Source of the DNA: Alishewanella tabrizica
Lineage (GTDB): Bacteria; Pseudomonadota; Gammaproteobacteria; Enterobacterales; Alteromonadaceae
Direction of reading: 5' to 3'
DNA length: 64,000 bases
NCBI RefSeq assembly: GCF_014652375.1
Contig: NZ_BMYR01000002.1
Span: 62,001-126,000, forward strand
The translations under genes and the position numbers were made by a program. The notes beneath the pieces are model-generated. The model was not told the DNA's origin, searched no databases, and was given only the letters and a program-made list of their open reading frames with translations. How positions within the stretch are numbered: position 1 is the first letter of the stretch; the number at the start of each line of letters is the position of its first letter. Shown one piece after another: positions 21,504 through 30,756 of the stretch.

Positions 21504-21914
21504 ATGGAAGCCAAAGTAAGCTGGGTTAATGGGTTAACCTTTATGGGGCGCTCAGGCAGTGGTCACGCAGTGGTTTTTGACGCCGACCGTGACAGCAATA
21601 CTGCGCCAACGCCGATGGAAATGTTGTTAATGTCTGCTGGTGCCTGTTCATCGGTAGATGTTGTGGGCATTTTACAAAAAGCGCGGCAGAAAATTGTCGG
21701 TTGCGACGTTGAGTTATCAGCAGAGCGGGCTGACACCATTCCTAAAGTCTTTACGCGTTTACACTTACATTTTGTTGTTTCGGGTTCGGAACTGAGTGAG
21801 AAGCAGGTCGAGCGAGCTGTTAACTTGTCGGCCGAAAAATACTGTTCTGTTTCCATTATGTTGTCTCAGAGTGTCAAGGTAACGCATTCGTTCAGCATTA
21901 AAGATGCTGATTGA
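21504..21914 (+). CDS. OsmC family protein (YhfA-like)
   Basis: A 136-residue OsmC/Ohr-fold protein. The helix motif MSAGACSSVDVV holds the first conserved cysteine and EKYCSVSIML the second, the redox pair used in thiol-dependent peroxide reduction in characterised Ohr/OsmC proteins. Length and sequence resemble E. coli YhfA, whose physiological role is not settled. The ATG at 21504 gives the family length; in-frame ATG at 21456 adds 16 unlikely residues. Confidence 0.82.
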   Translation: MEAKVSWVNGLTFMGRSGSGHAVVFDADRDSNTAPTPMEMLLMSAGACSSVDVVGILQKARQKIVGCDVELSAERADTIPKVFTRLHLHFVVSGSELSEKQVERAVNLSAEKYCSVSIMLSQSVKVTHSFSIKDAD

Positions 21915-21989
21915 TCCTCGTGTGTCTGCAAGGTCGGGCTGAAAGTTAACTGCGGCGTGTGTGTGCGTCGTTAGCGGAGAGCAAAAAAA

Positions 21990-22796
21990 TTGGTTAAGCC
22001 TTTTGAAAAACTGAAACTACATGGTTTTAATAACCTGACTAAAAGCCTCAGTTTTAGTATTTACGATATTTGTTATGCTAAAACAGAGCAACATCGTCAG
22101 GAATATATTGAGTATATTGATGAGCAATACAATGCTGATCGTCTTACGGATATTTTGACCGAAGTAGTGGATATTATTGGCGCCAATGTGCTGAATATTG
22201 CTCGTCAAGATTACGATCCTCAAGGCGCCAGTGTGACGATTTTGGTCAGTGAAGAACCGGTGATAGTGGATCCCGATAATACTGAAAATCCAGGTCCCTT
22301 GCCCGAGGCAGTAGTTGCACATTTAGATAAAAGCCATATTTGTGTGCATACCTATCCTGAAGTGCATCCACACGATGGTATTTGTACCTTTCGTGCCGAT
22401 ATTGAAGTATCGACCTGCGGTATTATTTCGCCGTTAAAAGCGCTGAATTACCTGATTCATAGTTTTGAATCTGATGTCGTGACCATTGATTATCGCGTGC
22501 GTGGTTTTACTCGCGATGTGAATGGTACCAAGCACTATATTGATCATCCTATTTCATCGATTCAAAACTTTATGGACGATGATACCAAGAAAGCGTTTCA
22601 GATGATCGATGTTAACGTTTACCAAGAAAACTTATTCCACACCAAAATGATGCTAAAGGAAGGTGATTTAAATAATTACCTGTTTGGAATGGGAACAGAC
22701 ACGATGGCCGCTGAAGAGCAAAAATTGGTAAGTAAGAAAGTGTTTCGCGAAATTCGTGAGATTTTTTACGGTCGCAATTTGCCAGAAATCAAATAA
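21990..22796 (+). CDS. speD: S-adenosylmethionine decarboxylase proenzyme
   Basis: Pyruvoyl enzyme making decarboxylated SAM, the aminopropyl donor for spermidine. It self-cleaves between Lys114 and Ser115 in [14 protein letters not shown], the serine becoming the pyruvoyl group. The cysteine in [16 protein letters not shown] is the conserved catalytic donor. The 268 residues match the enterobacterial type 1 enzyme. The start is TTG, with GGAGA about 10 bases upstream; speE is not adjacent. Confidence 0.95.
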   Translation: MVKPFEKLKLHGFNNLTKSLSFSIYDICYAKTEQHRQEYIEYIDEQYNADRLTDILTEVVDIIGANVLNIARQDYDPQGASVTILVSEEPVIVDPDNTENPGPLPEAVVAHLDKSHICVHTYPEVHPHDGICTFRADIEVSTCGIISPLKALNYLIHSFESDVVTIDYRVRGFTRDVNGTKHYIDHPISSIQNFMDDDTKKAFQMIDVNVYQENLFHTKMMLKEGDLNNYLFGMGTDTMAAEEQKLVSKKVFREIREIFYGRNLPEIK

Positions 22797-22806
22797 GTTG
22801 TTTTGT

Positions 22807-22838
22807 AAAAAAATAGGCCTGCTCGGGCCTATTTTTTT
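22807..22838. terminator. bidirectional terminator between speD and the phosphoribulokinase-like gene
   Basis: Perfect 13-base inverted repeat (22807-22819 and 22826-22838) with an A-run on the left, core TAGGCC/GGCCTA, and T-run on the right. It serves both converging transcripts. Confidence 0.88.
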
Positions 22839-22847
22839 ACCTGCGAT

Positions 22848-23723
22848 TTAACATCTAGCGTGTAAGCGTTTCTGCACTAAGGCTTCAATTAAGGGCGTTA
22901 AAATAAGTTCCATGGCTAAACCCATTTTACCTCCAGGTACCACGAGCGTATTAACGCGCGACATAAAAGCACCATCAATCATTTGTAAATAGTAGGGAAA
23001 ATCCACATGTTTTATGCCCCTAAAACGGATAACAACAAAGCTTTCATCCAATGAGGGGATATCTTTGGCGCTAAAGGGATTTGAGGTGTCAACGGTAGGC
23101 ACCCGTTGAAAATTGATATGGGTGCGAGAAAATTGCGGCGTGATATGATTAAAGTAATCTTCCATACTGCGAACAATACTGGCTTGCACAGCCTCACGGC
23201 TATGCCCACGCTCTGAGGTATCGCGAATAATTTTTTGGATCCACTCTAGGTTAACTATCGGCACCATCCCAATCAATAAATCAACATGTTGCGCCACATT
23301 GTGCTGTTCGGTGACTGCCGCGCCATGTAATCCTTCGTAGAACAATAAATCGGTATTAGGACGAATTTCTTGCCAGGGCGTAAAAGTACCAGGTAGTTGA
23401 TTGTAGGGGACGGCTTCATCAAAGGTATGCAAATATTGACGGATCCGTCCGGTCCCCGTTTCGGCATAACTAGCAAAAAAGTTTTCTAGTGCGCCAAAAT
23501 CGTTGGCTTCAGGGCCAAAATAACTAATATAACGACCTTCCTCTTTGGCTTTTCGAATAGCCAAATCCATTTCTGGCCGGCTAAAACGGTGAAAGCAATC
23601 CCCCTCAACGAAAGCGGCATCAATCCCCAAGGTACGAAAAATATGCTTAAAGGCATTCGTGGTGGTGGTGGTGCCGGCACCCGATGAACCGGTTACCGCA
23701 ATAATTGGATTTTTAGTAGACAT
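22848..23723 (-). CDS. prkB: phosphoribulokinase-like P-loop kinase
   Basis: A 291-residue P-loop kinase with Walker A GSSGAGTTT at residues 12-20, FVEGDCFHRF, and LLFYEGLHGA. It belongs to the phosphoribulokinase/uridine kinase family and resembles E. coli PrkB. No RuBisCO is present here, so a Calvin-cycle role is unlikely; the true substrate in heterotrophs is not established. It is convergent with speD and shares its terminator. Confidence 0.88.
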   Translation of the reverse strand: MSTKNPIIAVTGSSGAGTTTTTNAFKHIFRTLGIDAAFVEGDCFHRFSRPEMDLAIRKAKEEGRYISYFGPEANDFGALENFFASYAETGTGRIRQYLHTFDEAVPYNQLPGTFTPWQEIRPNTDLLFYEGLHGAAVTEQHNVAQHVDLLIGMVPIVNLEWIQKIIRDTSERGHSREAVQASIVRSMEDYFNHITPQFSRTHINFQRVPTVDTSNPFSAKDIPSLDESFVVIRFRGIKHVDFPYYLQMIDGAFMSRVNTLVVPGGKMGLAMELILTPLIEALVQKRLHARC

Positions 23724-23885
23724 AACGTCAGCCTATAACGTGAACTTTTAATACCTTATCGGAATACCTTGCCAAGGTGCAACTATTATCCATAAGTATG
23801 ATCTTATTCGTCGTGCGTTAGTACAACTACAAGATATAGTGAGAACACTCATTAAAATAATATTACCGCAAGTAAGGAGTCATTT

Positions 23886-24281
23886 ATGTCAGACATTTTG
23901 CTGACACTGGTTATTGTTTCATTATTACCGTTTTTAGCAAAAATGCCGTTGGTCTGGGCAATGCACCGTGCTGGTGGATATGATAACCATTATCCTCGCC
24001 GGCAGCAGGCGGCACTCACAGATTTTGGCCAGCGTTGTAATGCGGCGCATTACAACAGTTTCGAAGCCTTATTGGTGTATGTCGCGGCCTGTGTATGCGT
24101 TATCGCTGCTACGAGTGTGAGTCCAGCGATGGTGATTGCAGCGTGGAGTTTTGTTTTATGTCGAGTGGCTTATCTTGTATGTTATTGGTTAAATTGGGCA
24201 ACAGCACGCAGTTTAATTTGGCTCGGCTCTATGGCCGCAGCCATCAGTATGATGCTGATGGCATTAAACACGATAGGCTAA
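23886..24281 (+). CDS. MAPEG family membrane protein
   Basis: A 131-residue protein with about four membrane helices. The segment RRQQAALTDFGQRCNAAHYNS followed by FEALLVY is typical of the bacterial MAPEG superfamily, whose eukaryotic members handle eicosanoids and glutathione. The substrate of the bacterial proteins is generally unknown. Start ATG has AAGGAG upstream. It is monocistronic. Confidence 0.82.
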   Translation: MSDILLTLVIVSLLPFLAKMPLVWAMHRAGGYDNHYPRRQQAALTDFGQRCNAAHYNSFEALLVYVAACVCVIAATSVSPAMVIAAWSFVLCRVAYLVCYWLNWATARSLIWLGSMAAAISMMLMALNTIG

Positions 24282-24285
24282 GTTT

Positions 24286-24322
24286 GAACGCGCTGCGTGT
24301 TATCAACAACCGCAACGCGTTC
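24286..24322. terminator. terminator-like hairpin between two convergent genes
   Basis: Left arm GAACGCGCTGCG (24286-24297) pairs with CGCAACGCGTTC (24311-24322) with one mismatch in twelve and a 13-base loop. It fills most of the 53-base gap between converging genes. No T-run follows on either side, so its strength as an intrinsic terminator is uncertain. Confidence 0.5.
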
Positions 24323-24334
24323 GTGCCACAAGAT

Positions 24335-26116
24335 CTAAAAGCGGAAGGTCGCGATAATCGGATCATGATCCGACGAACGATACGGGTTAGTATCGTATAA
24401 TTGCTGCCGTTGGCTGGCAGGTTTAAAACGCAAGCTGTAATCCAATAATACCGGCTCATCCGCATTAATGGGCCAGTGTGCGAAATGGTGTAACTTTTCG
24501 GCTAAACTTGGGCTAGCGAGCATATGATCTAACGAACCCGACTGCCCTCTAAAAACAAAGGAGTAAGAAGCCGCGTTACCCTCACTGAGGTAAGTCCAAC
24601 CATGTGTTTCAAAAAAGCGAATAGGATCTTCCATTCGGTAAGCATTAAAGTCACCCACAATAACCTGATGTGGACTCGTTATCCCAGTAGGATAGGTTTG
24701 TAGCCATTGTTGTAACGCTGTAGCGGCTGTCACTCTTGCCGCATTCCAACAGGCTTGGCCATCACCTTGATCCTTTTGCAGTTCATAGTCGGCACTGCCT
24801 GTACGAGGACAACTACCTTTTGATTTAAAGTGGTTAACCGCTAAGGTAAATTCGGTCTCGCTAGCAATATGGCGAAAACTTTGTGCTATGGGTGCGCGGT
24901 GTAGGCGGGTAAATGGCGCTGCGGTTTGCAAGGCAGTGTCGCCTATTGGTACTACTCGATTGCTACGGTAAAACATACCGACTTTAATCGCATCAGAACC
25001 TGGCTTGTCGGTTGTGATCACCATGTTATACGGTTCGGCTGCTTGTTGATTAACGGCAGCGAGTAACGTGGCGATGGCACTGCCAGTATCATAGCCGTTA
25101 TTTTCTAACTCTAACAAACCTATAACGTCTGCATCTAGAGCCAGTAGCGCTGAAACTAGTTTAGCTTGTTGCCGAGCAAGTTCTTCGGGAGAACGTGCGC
25201 CACGACGGGTAGGGAAAGCCGGCTCCTGACCTTGCCCAGTAAAGAAATTCAATACATTGTAGCTGGCAATACGCAGTTCGGACGATAGTGCCGCAGTAGG
25301 GGCTGCTGGTCTGGGATTGGATACATTAAAACGGGGTTGCTGAGTAGGTAATAATCGGTAACCGCGTTCATCTTGATGCACTATGCCTGCCACATTCAAG
25401 ACTTCATCACCAACGCGTAATGTACTTTGCGCACTTAGACCGGTATTTGGATAGGGCAGTGGATCCGGGTTTTGACGCCAAGCGCCATCATCTAACAGAA
25501 TGGCTTGCCGAGTGTGCTGCTCAGCTAATTGCTGTGCTGCCGGACCGGGTGCGACCACTTGTGTTGGCACCATGAGTCGTTCGTTGGCCAGCAAGATCTC
25601 GCCATAGCGTCCCAATTGAAACGTATCGGCTACCACTAAAGGTTGAGGGATACTGATCCACATGCCTTCTAGCGCTTCCCAGCTTAAAGGCGCCGTTAAC
25701 GGTAATTGCAGAGCCAGTGGTTGCATCTCTTGCTGACCACATTGGCTGAGCACCTCAGCGTCAATTAAACTGGTTAATTGATCAACTTCCGCCACAATGC
25801 CTTTTACCAGTAACACCTGGCCTTTTTGATATTTTTCTGGTTCTTGTACGACCACAAAAATCCCTTCTGCCGTTGTTGGATCGGCATCGGCTTGCACGCT
25901 TTGTAACATTAATCCTGGGGTTGGGCTGTCTAAATATACGTGCCCTAGTACTACACCTTGTACACTGACTTGTTGGCTTAACAGGCTACTGATGTCAGCA
26001 GAACCTTGTACTTGGCCTATTTGATGTGATGCCTGCTCACAGAGTGTGGTCGGTTGTTGACAGCCCGCCAATAAGGCAGACAAAAGGGCACCAAAGGTTA
26101 ACGTAAAAAGACGCAT
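24335..26116 (-). CDS. ExeM/NucH-type extracellular endonuclease, lipoprotein
   Basis: The signal ends in the lipobox LLAGC (Cys19), so the protein is probably lipid-anchored and surface or periplasm facing. Residues about 30-270 form an OB-fold-like N-terminal region; from about 280 (RIASYNVLNFF) begins an endonuclease/exonuclease/phosphatase domain with the metal ligand glutamate in GLLELENNGYD, VGDFNAY, and the terminal SSDHDPIIATF. The family degrades extracellular DNA, for nutrition or biofilm turnover. Its 593 residues are at the short end. Its promoter probably lies in the 80 bases after the purD terminator. Confidence 0.85.
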   Translation of the reverse strand: MRLFTLTFGALLSALLAGCQQPTTLCEQASHQIGQVQGSADISSLLSQQVSVQGVVLGHVYLDSPTPGLMLQSVQADADPTTAEGIFVVVQEPEKYQKGQVLLVKGIVAEVDQLTSLIDAEVLSQCGQQEMQPLALQLPLTAPLSWEALEGMWISIPQPLVVADTFQLGRYGEILLANERLMVPTQVVAPGPAAQQLAEQHTRQAILLDDGAWRQNPDPLPYPNTGLSAQSTLRVGDEVLNVAGIVHQDERGYRLLPTQQPRFNVSNPRPAAPTAALSSELRIASYNVLNFFTGQGQEPAFPTRRGARSPEELARQQAKLVSALLALDADVIGLLELENNGYDTGSAIATLLAAVNQQAAEPYNMVITTDKPGSDAIKVGMFYRSNRVVPIGDTALQTAAPFTRLHRAPIAQSFRHIASETEFTLAVNHFKSKGSCPRTGSADYELQKDQGDGQACWNAARVTAATALQQWLQTYPTGITSPHQVIVGDFNAYRMEDPIRFFETHGWTYLSEGNAASYSFVFRGQSGSLDHMLASPSLAEKLHHFAHWPINADEPVLLDYSLRFKPASQRQQLYDTNPYRSSDHDPIIATFRF

Positions 26117-26154
26117 AATGTTTCCTGTTACACTGTATAAAGGGGGCTATTTAA

Positions 26155-26178
26155 AAAAAGGTGCCGAAGCACCTTTTT
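26155..26178. terminator. rho-independent terminator downstream of purD
   Basis: Stem AAAAAGGTGC (26155-26164) / GCACCTTTTT (26169-26178) with a CGAA loop and A-run upstream, which is the T-run for the leftward purD transcript. It separates purD from the nuclease gene on the same strand. Confidence 0.85.
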
Positions 26179-26198
26179 CAAACGACAGTATGAAGTTA

Positions 26199-27488
26199 TT
26201 AGGTGTTTTGCTCACGCGCAATAGCACGATAACCAATGTCCGTTCGATAAAACACCTGATCCCAACAGATTTGCGACGCTAATTGATAAGCCGCGTGTTG
26301 TGCTTCGGTAACGGTATTGCCTAAGGCTGTGGCACAAAGTACGCGCCCGCCATTGGTTACTACGTCGTTATTGTGCAGTTCAGTACCGGCATGAAACACC
26401 TTCGTACCGTCAGGCGATGGCGTATCTAATCCGTGGATCACGGCGCCTTTAGCATAAGCATCGGGATAGCCACCTGCGGCCATCACCACACCAACGGCGG
26501 CTTGATCGGTAAACTGAATATGTGCTTTATCCAACTCACCTAATACCGCTTGTTGGCAAAGTGTGACAAGATCAGATTCTAAGCGCAGCATGATCGGCTG
26601 TGTTTCAGGATCTCCAAAGCGACAGTTAAACTCTAACACCTTGGCGGAGCCATCAGGTGCAATCATTAAACCCGCGTACAAGAAACCTGTATATACGTTA
26701 CCTTCCGCGGCCATTCCGCGTACCGTCGGATAAATCACTTGCTGCATTACCCAGTCATGCACAGCAGGTGTTACCACTGGTGCAGGCGAATAGGCTCCCA
26801 TGCCCCCCGTATTGGGGCCTTTGTCACCATTATCTCTGGCTTTATGATCTTGGGATGAGGCAAATGCTAGGGCATTTTGACCATCGACCATAACAATGAA
26901 AGATGCTTCTTCGCCAAGTAAAAATTCCTCTATAACAACACGACTGCCGGCATCGCCAAACTTATTCCCGGCTAACATGTCATCAATGGCGGCAAAGGCA
27001 TCCGCTTCGGTTTGCGCAATAATCACGCCTTTGCCAGCCGCTAAGCCATCTGCCTTAATAACAATAGGTAACCCCAATTGTTGAACAAAGGCTTTGGCCG
27101 GGGCAATCTCGGTAAAGTTTTGGTAAGCCGCTGTAGGGATGTTATGTCTCGCTAAAAAGTCCTTGGCAAAGGCTTTTGAACTTTCTAACTGAGCTGCTGC
27201 TTGCGTAGGGCCAAAAATCGCCAAGCCAGCAGCTCTAAAATGATCCACTACCCCTTTAGCAAGCGGAGCTTCTGGGCCAACAATGGTTAAATCCACCTGC
27301 TGCTGTTGAGCAAACGCCAGTAAGCTAGCGACATCATCCGCGGCAATTGCCACGTTTTCTAATGCTGCTTCGCGCGCAGTCCCGGCATTACCAGGCGCAA
27401 CAAATACCTGCGTGACACGCGGGGATTGTGCCGCTTTCCAAGCCAGAGCATGTTCACGGCCACCGCCACCTATTACCAATACTTTCAT
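26199..27488 (-). CDS. purD: phosphoribosylamine-glycine ligase (GAR synthetase)
   Basis: ATP-grasp enzyme making glycinamide ribonucleotide in purine synthesis. Seen: VLVIGGGGREHALAWK at the N-terminus, IKADGLAAGKGVI in the ATP-grasp fold, and EFNCRFGDPETQ, the metal-binding segment and signature. The 429 residues are normal. In many Gammaproteobacteria purH lies just upstream; here the upstream gene is an unrelated exported protein, so purD is apparently on its own. Confidence 0.96.
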   Translation of the reverse strand: MKVLVIGGGGREHALAWKAAQSPRVTQVFVAPGNAGTAREAALENVAIAADDVASLLAFAQQQQVDLTIVGPEAPLAKGVVDHFRAAGLAIFGPTQAAAQLESSKAFAKDFLARHNIPTAAYQNFTEIAPAKAFVQQLGLPIVIKADGLAAGKGVIIAQTEADAFAAIDDMLAGNKFGDAGSRVVIEEFLLGEEASFIVMVDGQNALAFASSQDHKARDNGDKGPNTGGMGAYSPAPVVTPAVHDWVMQQVIYPTVRGMAAEGNVYTGFLYAGLMIAPDGSAKVLEFNCRFGDPETQPIMLRLESDLVTLCQQAVLGELDKAHIQFTDQAAVGVVMAAGGYPDAYAKGAVIHGLDTPSPDGTKVFHAGTELHNNDVVTNGGRVLCATALGNTVTEAQHAAYQLASQICWDQVFYRTDIGYRAIAREQNT

Positions 27489-27509
27489 TAGCTTATCCGT
27501 TGTTATCAG

Positions 27510-28337
27510 TTAATTTAAAGGTTTACGAAACTTCAGCGTCATGCGGTCGCTTTCACCAATGGCTAGGTACTTTTCGCGATCAACGTCGCCTAAGCGTAAA
27601 CTTGGCGGTAAGGTCCACACACCAGAAGGATGATCTGCTGTATCTTTAGGATTGGCGTTGATCTCGCTGGTGCTGTCTAATACAAACCCTGCTTTTTCCG
27701 CTAGGCTAACCGCCAAGCTTTGTGGCATGTAGCCGCTTCGCGTCCATTCAGTATTTGACTGTGCTTCGGGTAAACGGTGCTCTACTACCCCAAGTACTCC
27801 ACCTGGTTTTAGCGCGGTATAAAAATGGGTAAAGGCTGTTAGCATGGCGTCTTCACCACCGGCAATGTACCAATTGTGTAAATTACGAAAGGTCAGTACG
27901 ACATCTGCGGAACCGGCGGGGGCAATCGTGACACCAGGAGTTGGGGCAAATTCGGTAACTTGCACTTTGGCGTAACGCGGATCTGCGGCCAGTTTTTCTA
28001 AAAATGCAGCACGACTGCGTTGACCATAACCGGAGGCATTAGCAGGGAAATGGGCTGCGTAATATTTGCCTTGGTCAGCCAGTAGCGGCGCTAAAATTTC
28101 GGTATACCAGCCCGCGCCGGGTGACACTTCAACTACGGTGCTTTGAGGGGTTACTTCAAAAAAATGTAGAGTGGCAGCAGGATTACGGTACTGATCACGT
28201 TTTGTGAATTCAGCGGTACGGTGTGGACTATTAACCGCTTGTTCTAGGGCTGGCGTAGACGCTAACAACGCATTGCTGAACATTGCGGCGCTTGACAGTA
28301 AGGCGGTCAGGGTGACGATTCGGCTTAAACGAAACAT
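27510..28337 (-). CDS. exported class I SAM-dependent methyltransferase-like protein
   Basis: An N-terminal signal peptide (hydrophobic residues about 8-25, cleavage likely after LLAS) precedes a Rossmann-type methyltransferase fold with a motif I variant VVEVSPGAGWYTEILAP and a motif II/III region SADVVLTFRNLHNWY, ending with KPGGVLGVVEH. It resembles the predicted methyltransferases of COG4798. SAM is not expected in the periplasm, so either the signal is an anchor or the protein has another role. It is 21 bases upstream of purD on the same strand and may be cotranscribed. Confidence 0.75.
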   Translation of the reverse strand: MFRLSRIVTLTALLSSAAMFSNALLASTPALEQAVNSPHRTAEFTKRDQYRNPAATLHFFEVTPQSTVVEVSPGAGWYTEILAPLLADQGKYYAAHFPANASGYGQRSRAAFLEKLAADPRYAKVQVTEFAPTPGVTIAPAGSADVVLTFRNLHNWYIAGGEDAMLTAFTHFYTALKPGGVLGVVEHRLPEAQSNTEWTRSGYMPQSLAVSLAEKAGFVLDSTSEINANPKDTADHPSGVWTLPPSLRLGDVDREKYLAIGESDRMTLKFRKPLN

Positions 28338-28522
28338 AGTAGGTGACTCCTTATGAAAGTTAGCCTTAGTTTAACAAAGCAAGGCCGTAATTGCAGCGCC
28401 TTTTATGGCTGAATTCTTGGGGGCTTTTATTTCACGTTTTAGGTGGCTAGACTGCTAAATTTCAGTCAACAAACGTAGTTGGCTATGCTAGAATGCATAC
28501 CCTTTTTCGCATGGGTATCGTT

Positions 28523-29335
28523 ATGTTAGAGCAAATCAAAGTGGTGTTAGTTGGCACAACGCATACAGGTAATATGGGTTCGGTTGCCCGCGCTATGAAA
28601 ACGATGGGCCTCTCGCAGTTGTGTTTGGTTGCGCCTAAGAGCGAGCCTGATGGTCAAGCTTTTGCGTTAGCTGCGGGTGCTAGTGATATCCTTGCTGCGG
28701 CTAAAACCTATGATCACCTTGCTGAAGCCGTTGCTGATTGTACGTTAGTGGTAGGCAGTAGCGCCCGTTCCCGCACTCTTAGTTGGCCGATGTTAGCCCC
28801 GCGTGAATGTGGATTAAAAGCGGTATCCGAGGCTAAATTAGGCCCTGTGGCATTGGTTTTTGGTCGAGAAAGTAGTGGGTTAACTAACGAAGAATTGCAG
28901 CTATGTCAGTACCATGTGTGTATTGATGCCAATCCGGAATATAGTTCACTTAATTTGGCAATGGCGGTACAAATTTTATGCTACGAAGTGCGGATGGCTG
29001 TGCTTGCTGAACAGGCGGGCGAGGCTTCAGATGCTGTATCACAGGTCATATCTGATGAAGCAGGCAATATTGCTGCCGACCTTAGTGCGAGCCCGCAGAG
29101 TGATAGCGTTAATTATCCAACATCAGCGCAGATGGAAAATTTTTATCAGCATTTAGAAACAGCACTTACCCACACAGGTTTTATTATCAAGCAGCATCCG
29201 GGTGTGGTGATGACGAAATTAAAACGATTATTTACTCGCGCACGACCTGAAGAAGCCGAGTACAACATCTTACGCGGTATTTTAACGTCCATGCTGCGCT
29301 TAGAAAAAGTTGATCATAAAACGCCCAAAGCGTAA
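28523..29335 (+). CDS. trmJ: tRNA (cytidine/uridine-2'-O-)-methyltransferase TrmJ
   Basis: SPOUT-family enzyme methylating the 2'-O of nucleotide 32 in the anticodon loop of several tRNAs. Seen: [20 protein letters not shown] at the N-terminus, [15 protein letters not shown] and [16 protein letters not shown], the trefoil-knot SAM-binding loops. About 270 residues, slightly longer than E. coli TrmJ because of a linker around residues 170-200. I prefer the ATG at 28523 as it matches the family N-terminus, although the ribosome binding site is weak. The location before cysE-iscR is conserved. Confidence 0.92.
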   Translation: MLEQIKVVLVGTTHTGNMGSVARAMKTMGLSQLCLVAPKSEPDGQAFALAAGASDILAAAKTYDHLAEAVADCTLVVGSSARSRTLSWPMLAPRECGLKAVSEAKLGPVALVFGRESSGLTNEELQLCQYHVCIDANPEYSSLNLAMAVQILCYEVRMAVLAEQAGEASDAVSQVISDEAGNIAADLSASPQSDSVNYPTSAQMENFYQHLETALTHTGFIIKQHPGVVMTKLKRLFTRARPEEAEYNILRGILTSMLRLEKVDHKTPKA

Positions 29336-29358
29336 CGGATAACTAAGGAGTCATTGGC

Positions 29359-30168
29359 ATGTTTTCTGGCATTAAAGAAGATATTCGAAGTGTTTTTGAT
29401 CGTGATCCCGCGGCACGCAGTGCGTTTGAAGTCTTTACAACCTATCCAGGGTTACATGCAATTTGGCTGCATCGTGTCAGCCATCGTTTATGGCTAGCGC
29501 ATTGGCGCTGGTTGGCAAAATGGCTCAGTACGTTAGGGCGTTGGTTAACCGGCGTTGAAATCCATCCTGGTGCAAAAATTGGCCGCCGTTTTTTTATTGA
29601 TCATGGGATGGGGGTCGTAATAGGTGAAACGGCCGAAATTGGTGATGATTGCACGCTGTATCACGGCGTCACGCTTGGGGGGACCAGTTGGAATCCTGGT
29701 AAACGTCATCCTACATTAGGCAAAGGCGTGGTTATTGGTGCGGGCGCTAAAATATTAGGGCCACTCATTGTGGGAGAGAATGCGCGCATTGGCTCTAATG
29801 CTGTGGTAGTAAAAGATGTGCCCGCAGGGGCCACGGTAGTGGGTATTCCAGGACGTGTCGTGGCAAAAGTGGCCGCTGAAGTGTCTGAACAACGCCAGCA
29901 TTTAGCCAAAAAATTTGGGTTTGATGCCTATGCGGTTTCTGCTGAGAATCCTGATCCCGTCGCCAATGCTATTGGCAGCTTATTAGATCACATTCATGTT
30001 CTTGACAATAAAGTGAGTGAACTCTGTAAAAGTGTCAATTCATTGGGAGGGAATGTCTGTTCTGAGGTCCCCACGGTAAACATTAATGAAGTGGATTTTC
30101 GTGATGCAGAACAGCGTGCAGCCGAGCAACGGCGTAAGGATGTTGAGGCGTTTGATCCACTCATTTAG
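29359..30168 (+). CDS. cysE: serine O-acetyltransferase
   Basis: Makes O-acetylserine from serine and acetyl-CoA for cysteine synthesis. Left-handed beta-helix hexapeptide repeats are visible from about residue 65 ([16 protein letters not shown]) to 160 ([14 protein letters not shown]), with the catalytic His-Asp in FIDHGMG. At 269 residues it is the epsilon-proteobacteria/Azotobacter-type short form with a C-terminal helical extension. It sits just upstream of iscR, linking cysteine supply to the cysteine desulfurase IscS. Confidence 0.93.
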   Translation: MFSGIKEDIRSVFDRDPAARSAFEVFTTYPGLHAIWLHRVSHRLWLAHWRWLAKWLSTLGRWLTGVEIHPGAKIGRRFFIDHGMGVVIGETAEIGDDCTLYHGVTLGGTSWNPGKRHPTLGKGVVIGAGAKILGPLIVGENARIGSNAVVVKDVPAGATVVGIPGRVVAKVAAEVSEQRQHLAKKFGFDAYAVSAENPDPVANAIGSLLDHIHVLDNKVSELCKSVNSLGGNVCSEVPTVNINEVDFRDAEQRAAEQRRKDVEAFDPLI

Positions 30169-30173
30169 GGTGA

Positions 30174-30198
30174 ATACCTGACTAGAATACTAGGATTA
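30174..30198 (+). promoter_or_regulatory. upstream IscR-type site (weaker)
   Basis: Half-site ATACCTGACTA at 30174-30184 matches the left half of the E. coli type 1 consensus as I remember it; the right half is degenerate. It ends exactly where the stronger site begins, giving the tandem arrangement known for E. coli iscR. Confidence 0.55.
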
Positions 30199-30230
30199 AT
30201 ACTTGACTAAAACAGTCAGGAATGTACAAT
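30199..30230 (+). promoter_or_regulatory. iscR promoter with overlapping type 1 IscR operator
   Basis: The -35 hexamer TTGACT (30203-30208) and -10 TACAAT (30225-30230) are 16 bases apart. The operator spans 30199-30223 with halves ATACTTGACTA and CAGTCAGGAAT; it fits the remembered type 1 consensus at all but one of 25 positions. Holo-IscR bound here would block RNA polymerase, giving feedback by iron-sulfur cluster supply. Confidence 0.82.
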
Positions 30231-30257
30231 GCAACGTATTCTGGAAAGGAGCTATTT

Positions 30258-30737
30258 ATGCGATTAACGTCCAAAGGCCGCTATGCGGTTACCGCAATGC
30301 TGGATGTGGCTTTGCATGCTGTGCAAGGCCCGGTACCGTTAGCTGATATTTCAGAACGGCAGGGTATTTCGCTGTCTTATCTAGAACAATTATTTGCCCG
30401 CTTACGCAAACAAGGCCTAGTGAGCAGTGTGCGAGGGCCAGGAGGCGGTTATCAATTAGGGTTGGCCGCTTCAGCCATTTCTATCTCAGCAGTGATCGCT
30501 GCGGTAGATGAATCAGTAGATGCTACTCGGTGTCAGGGTAAGTCAGATTGCCACGGCGGTGTTCGTTGTTTAACCCATACGCTGTGGAGTAATCTCAGTC
30601 ACCGAATCGAAGATTTCTTAACCAATATATCCTTGGAAGAATTGGTTAGGCAGGAAGAAATGCGGCAAACCGCTCAGCAACAAAGCCGTAAAATTAAAAA
30701 TCCCGCAACTGATATCGAAGTCAGCTGCCAGCTGTAA
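30258..30737 (+). CDS. iscR: Fe-S cluster assembly transcriptional regulator IscR
   Basis: Rrf2-family winged-helix regulator that carries a [2Fe-2S] cluster and represses the isc operon. From the ATG at 30258, preceded by AAAGGAG, the ligands Cys92, Cys98, Cys104 and His107 fall at the same positions as in E. coli. The helix-turn-helix is in [20 protein letters not shown]. In-frame sequence upstream to 30222 overlaps the operator and is not coding. The gene is first in iscRSUA-hscBA-fdx. Confidence 0.96.
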   Translation: MRLTSKGRYAVTAMLDVALHAVQGPVPLADISERQGISLSYLEQLFARLRKQGLVSSVRGPGGGYQLGLAASAISISAVIAAVDESVDATRCQGKSDCHGGVRCLTHTLWSNLSHRIEDFLTNISLEELVRQEEMRQTAQQQSRKIKNPATDIEVSCQL

Positions 30738-30756
30738 GCGCAACACGGAGCCAATA

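Noticed and set aside
22848..23723. Calvin cycle phosphoribulokinase
   Set aside because: No RuBisCO or other cycle genes nearby, and the protein resembles the PrkB type found in heterotrophs.
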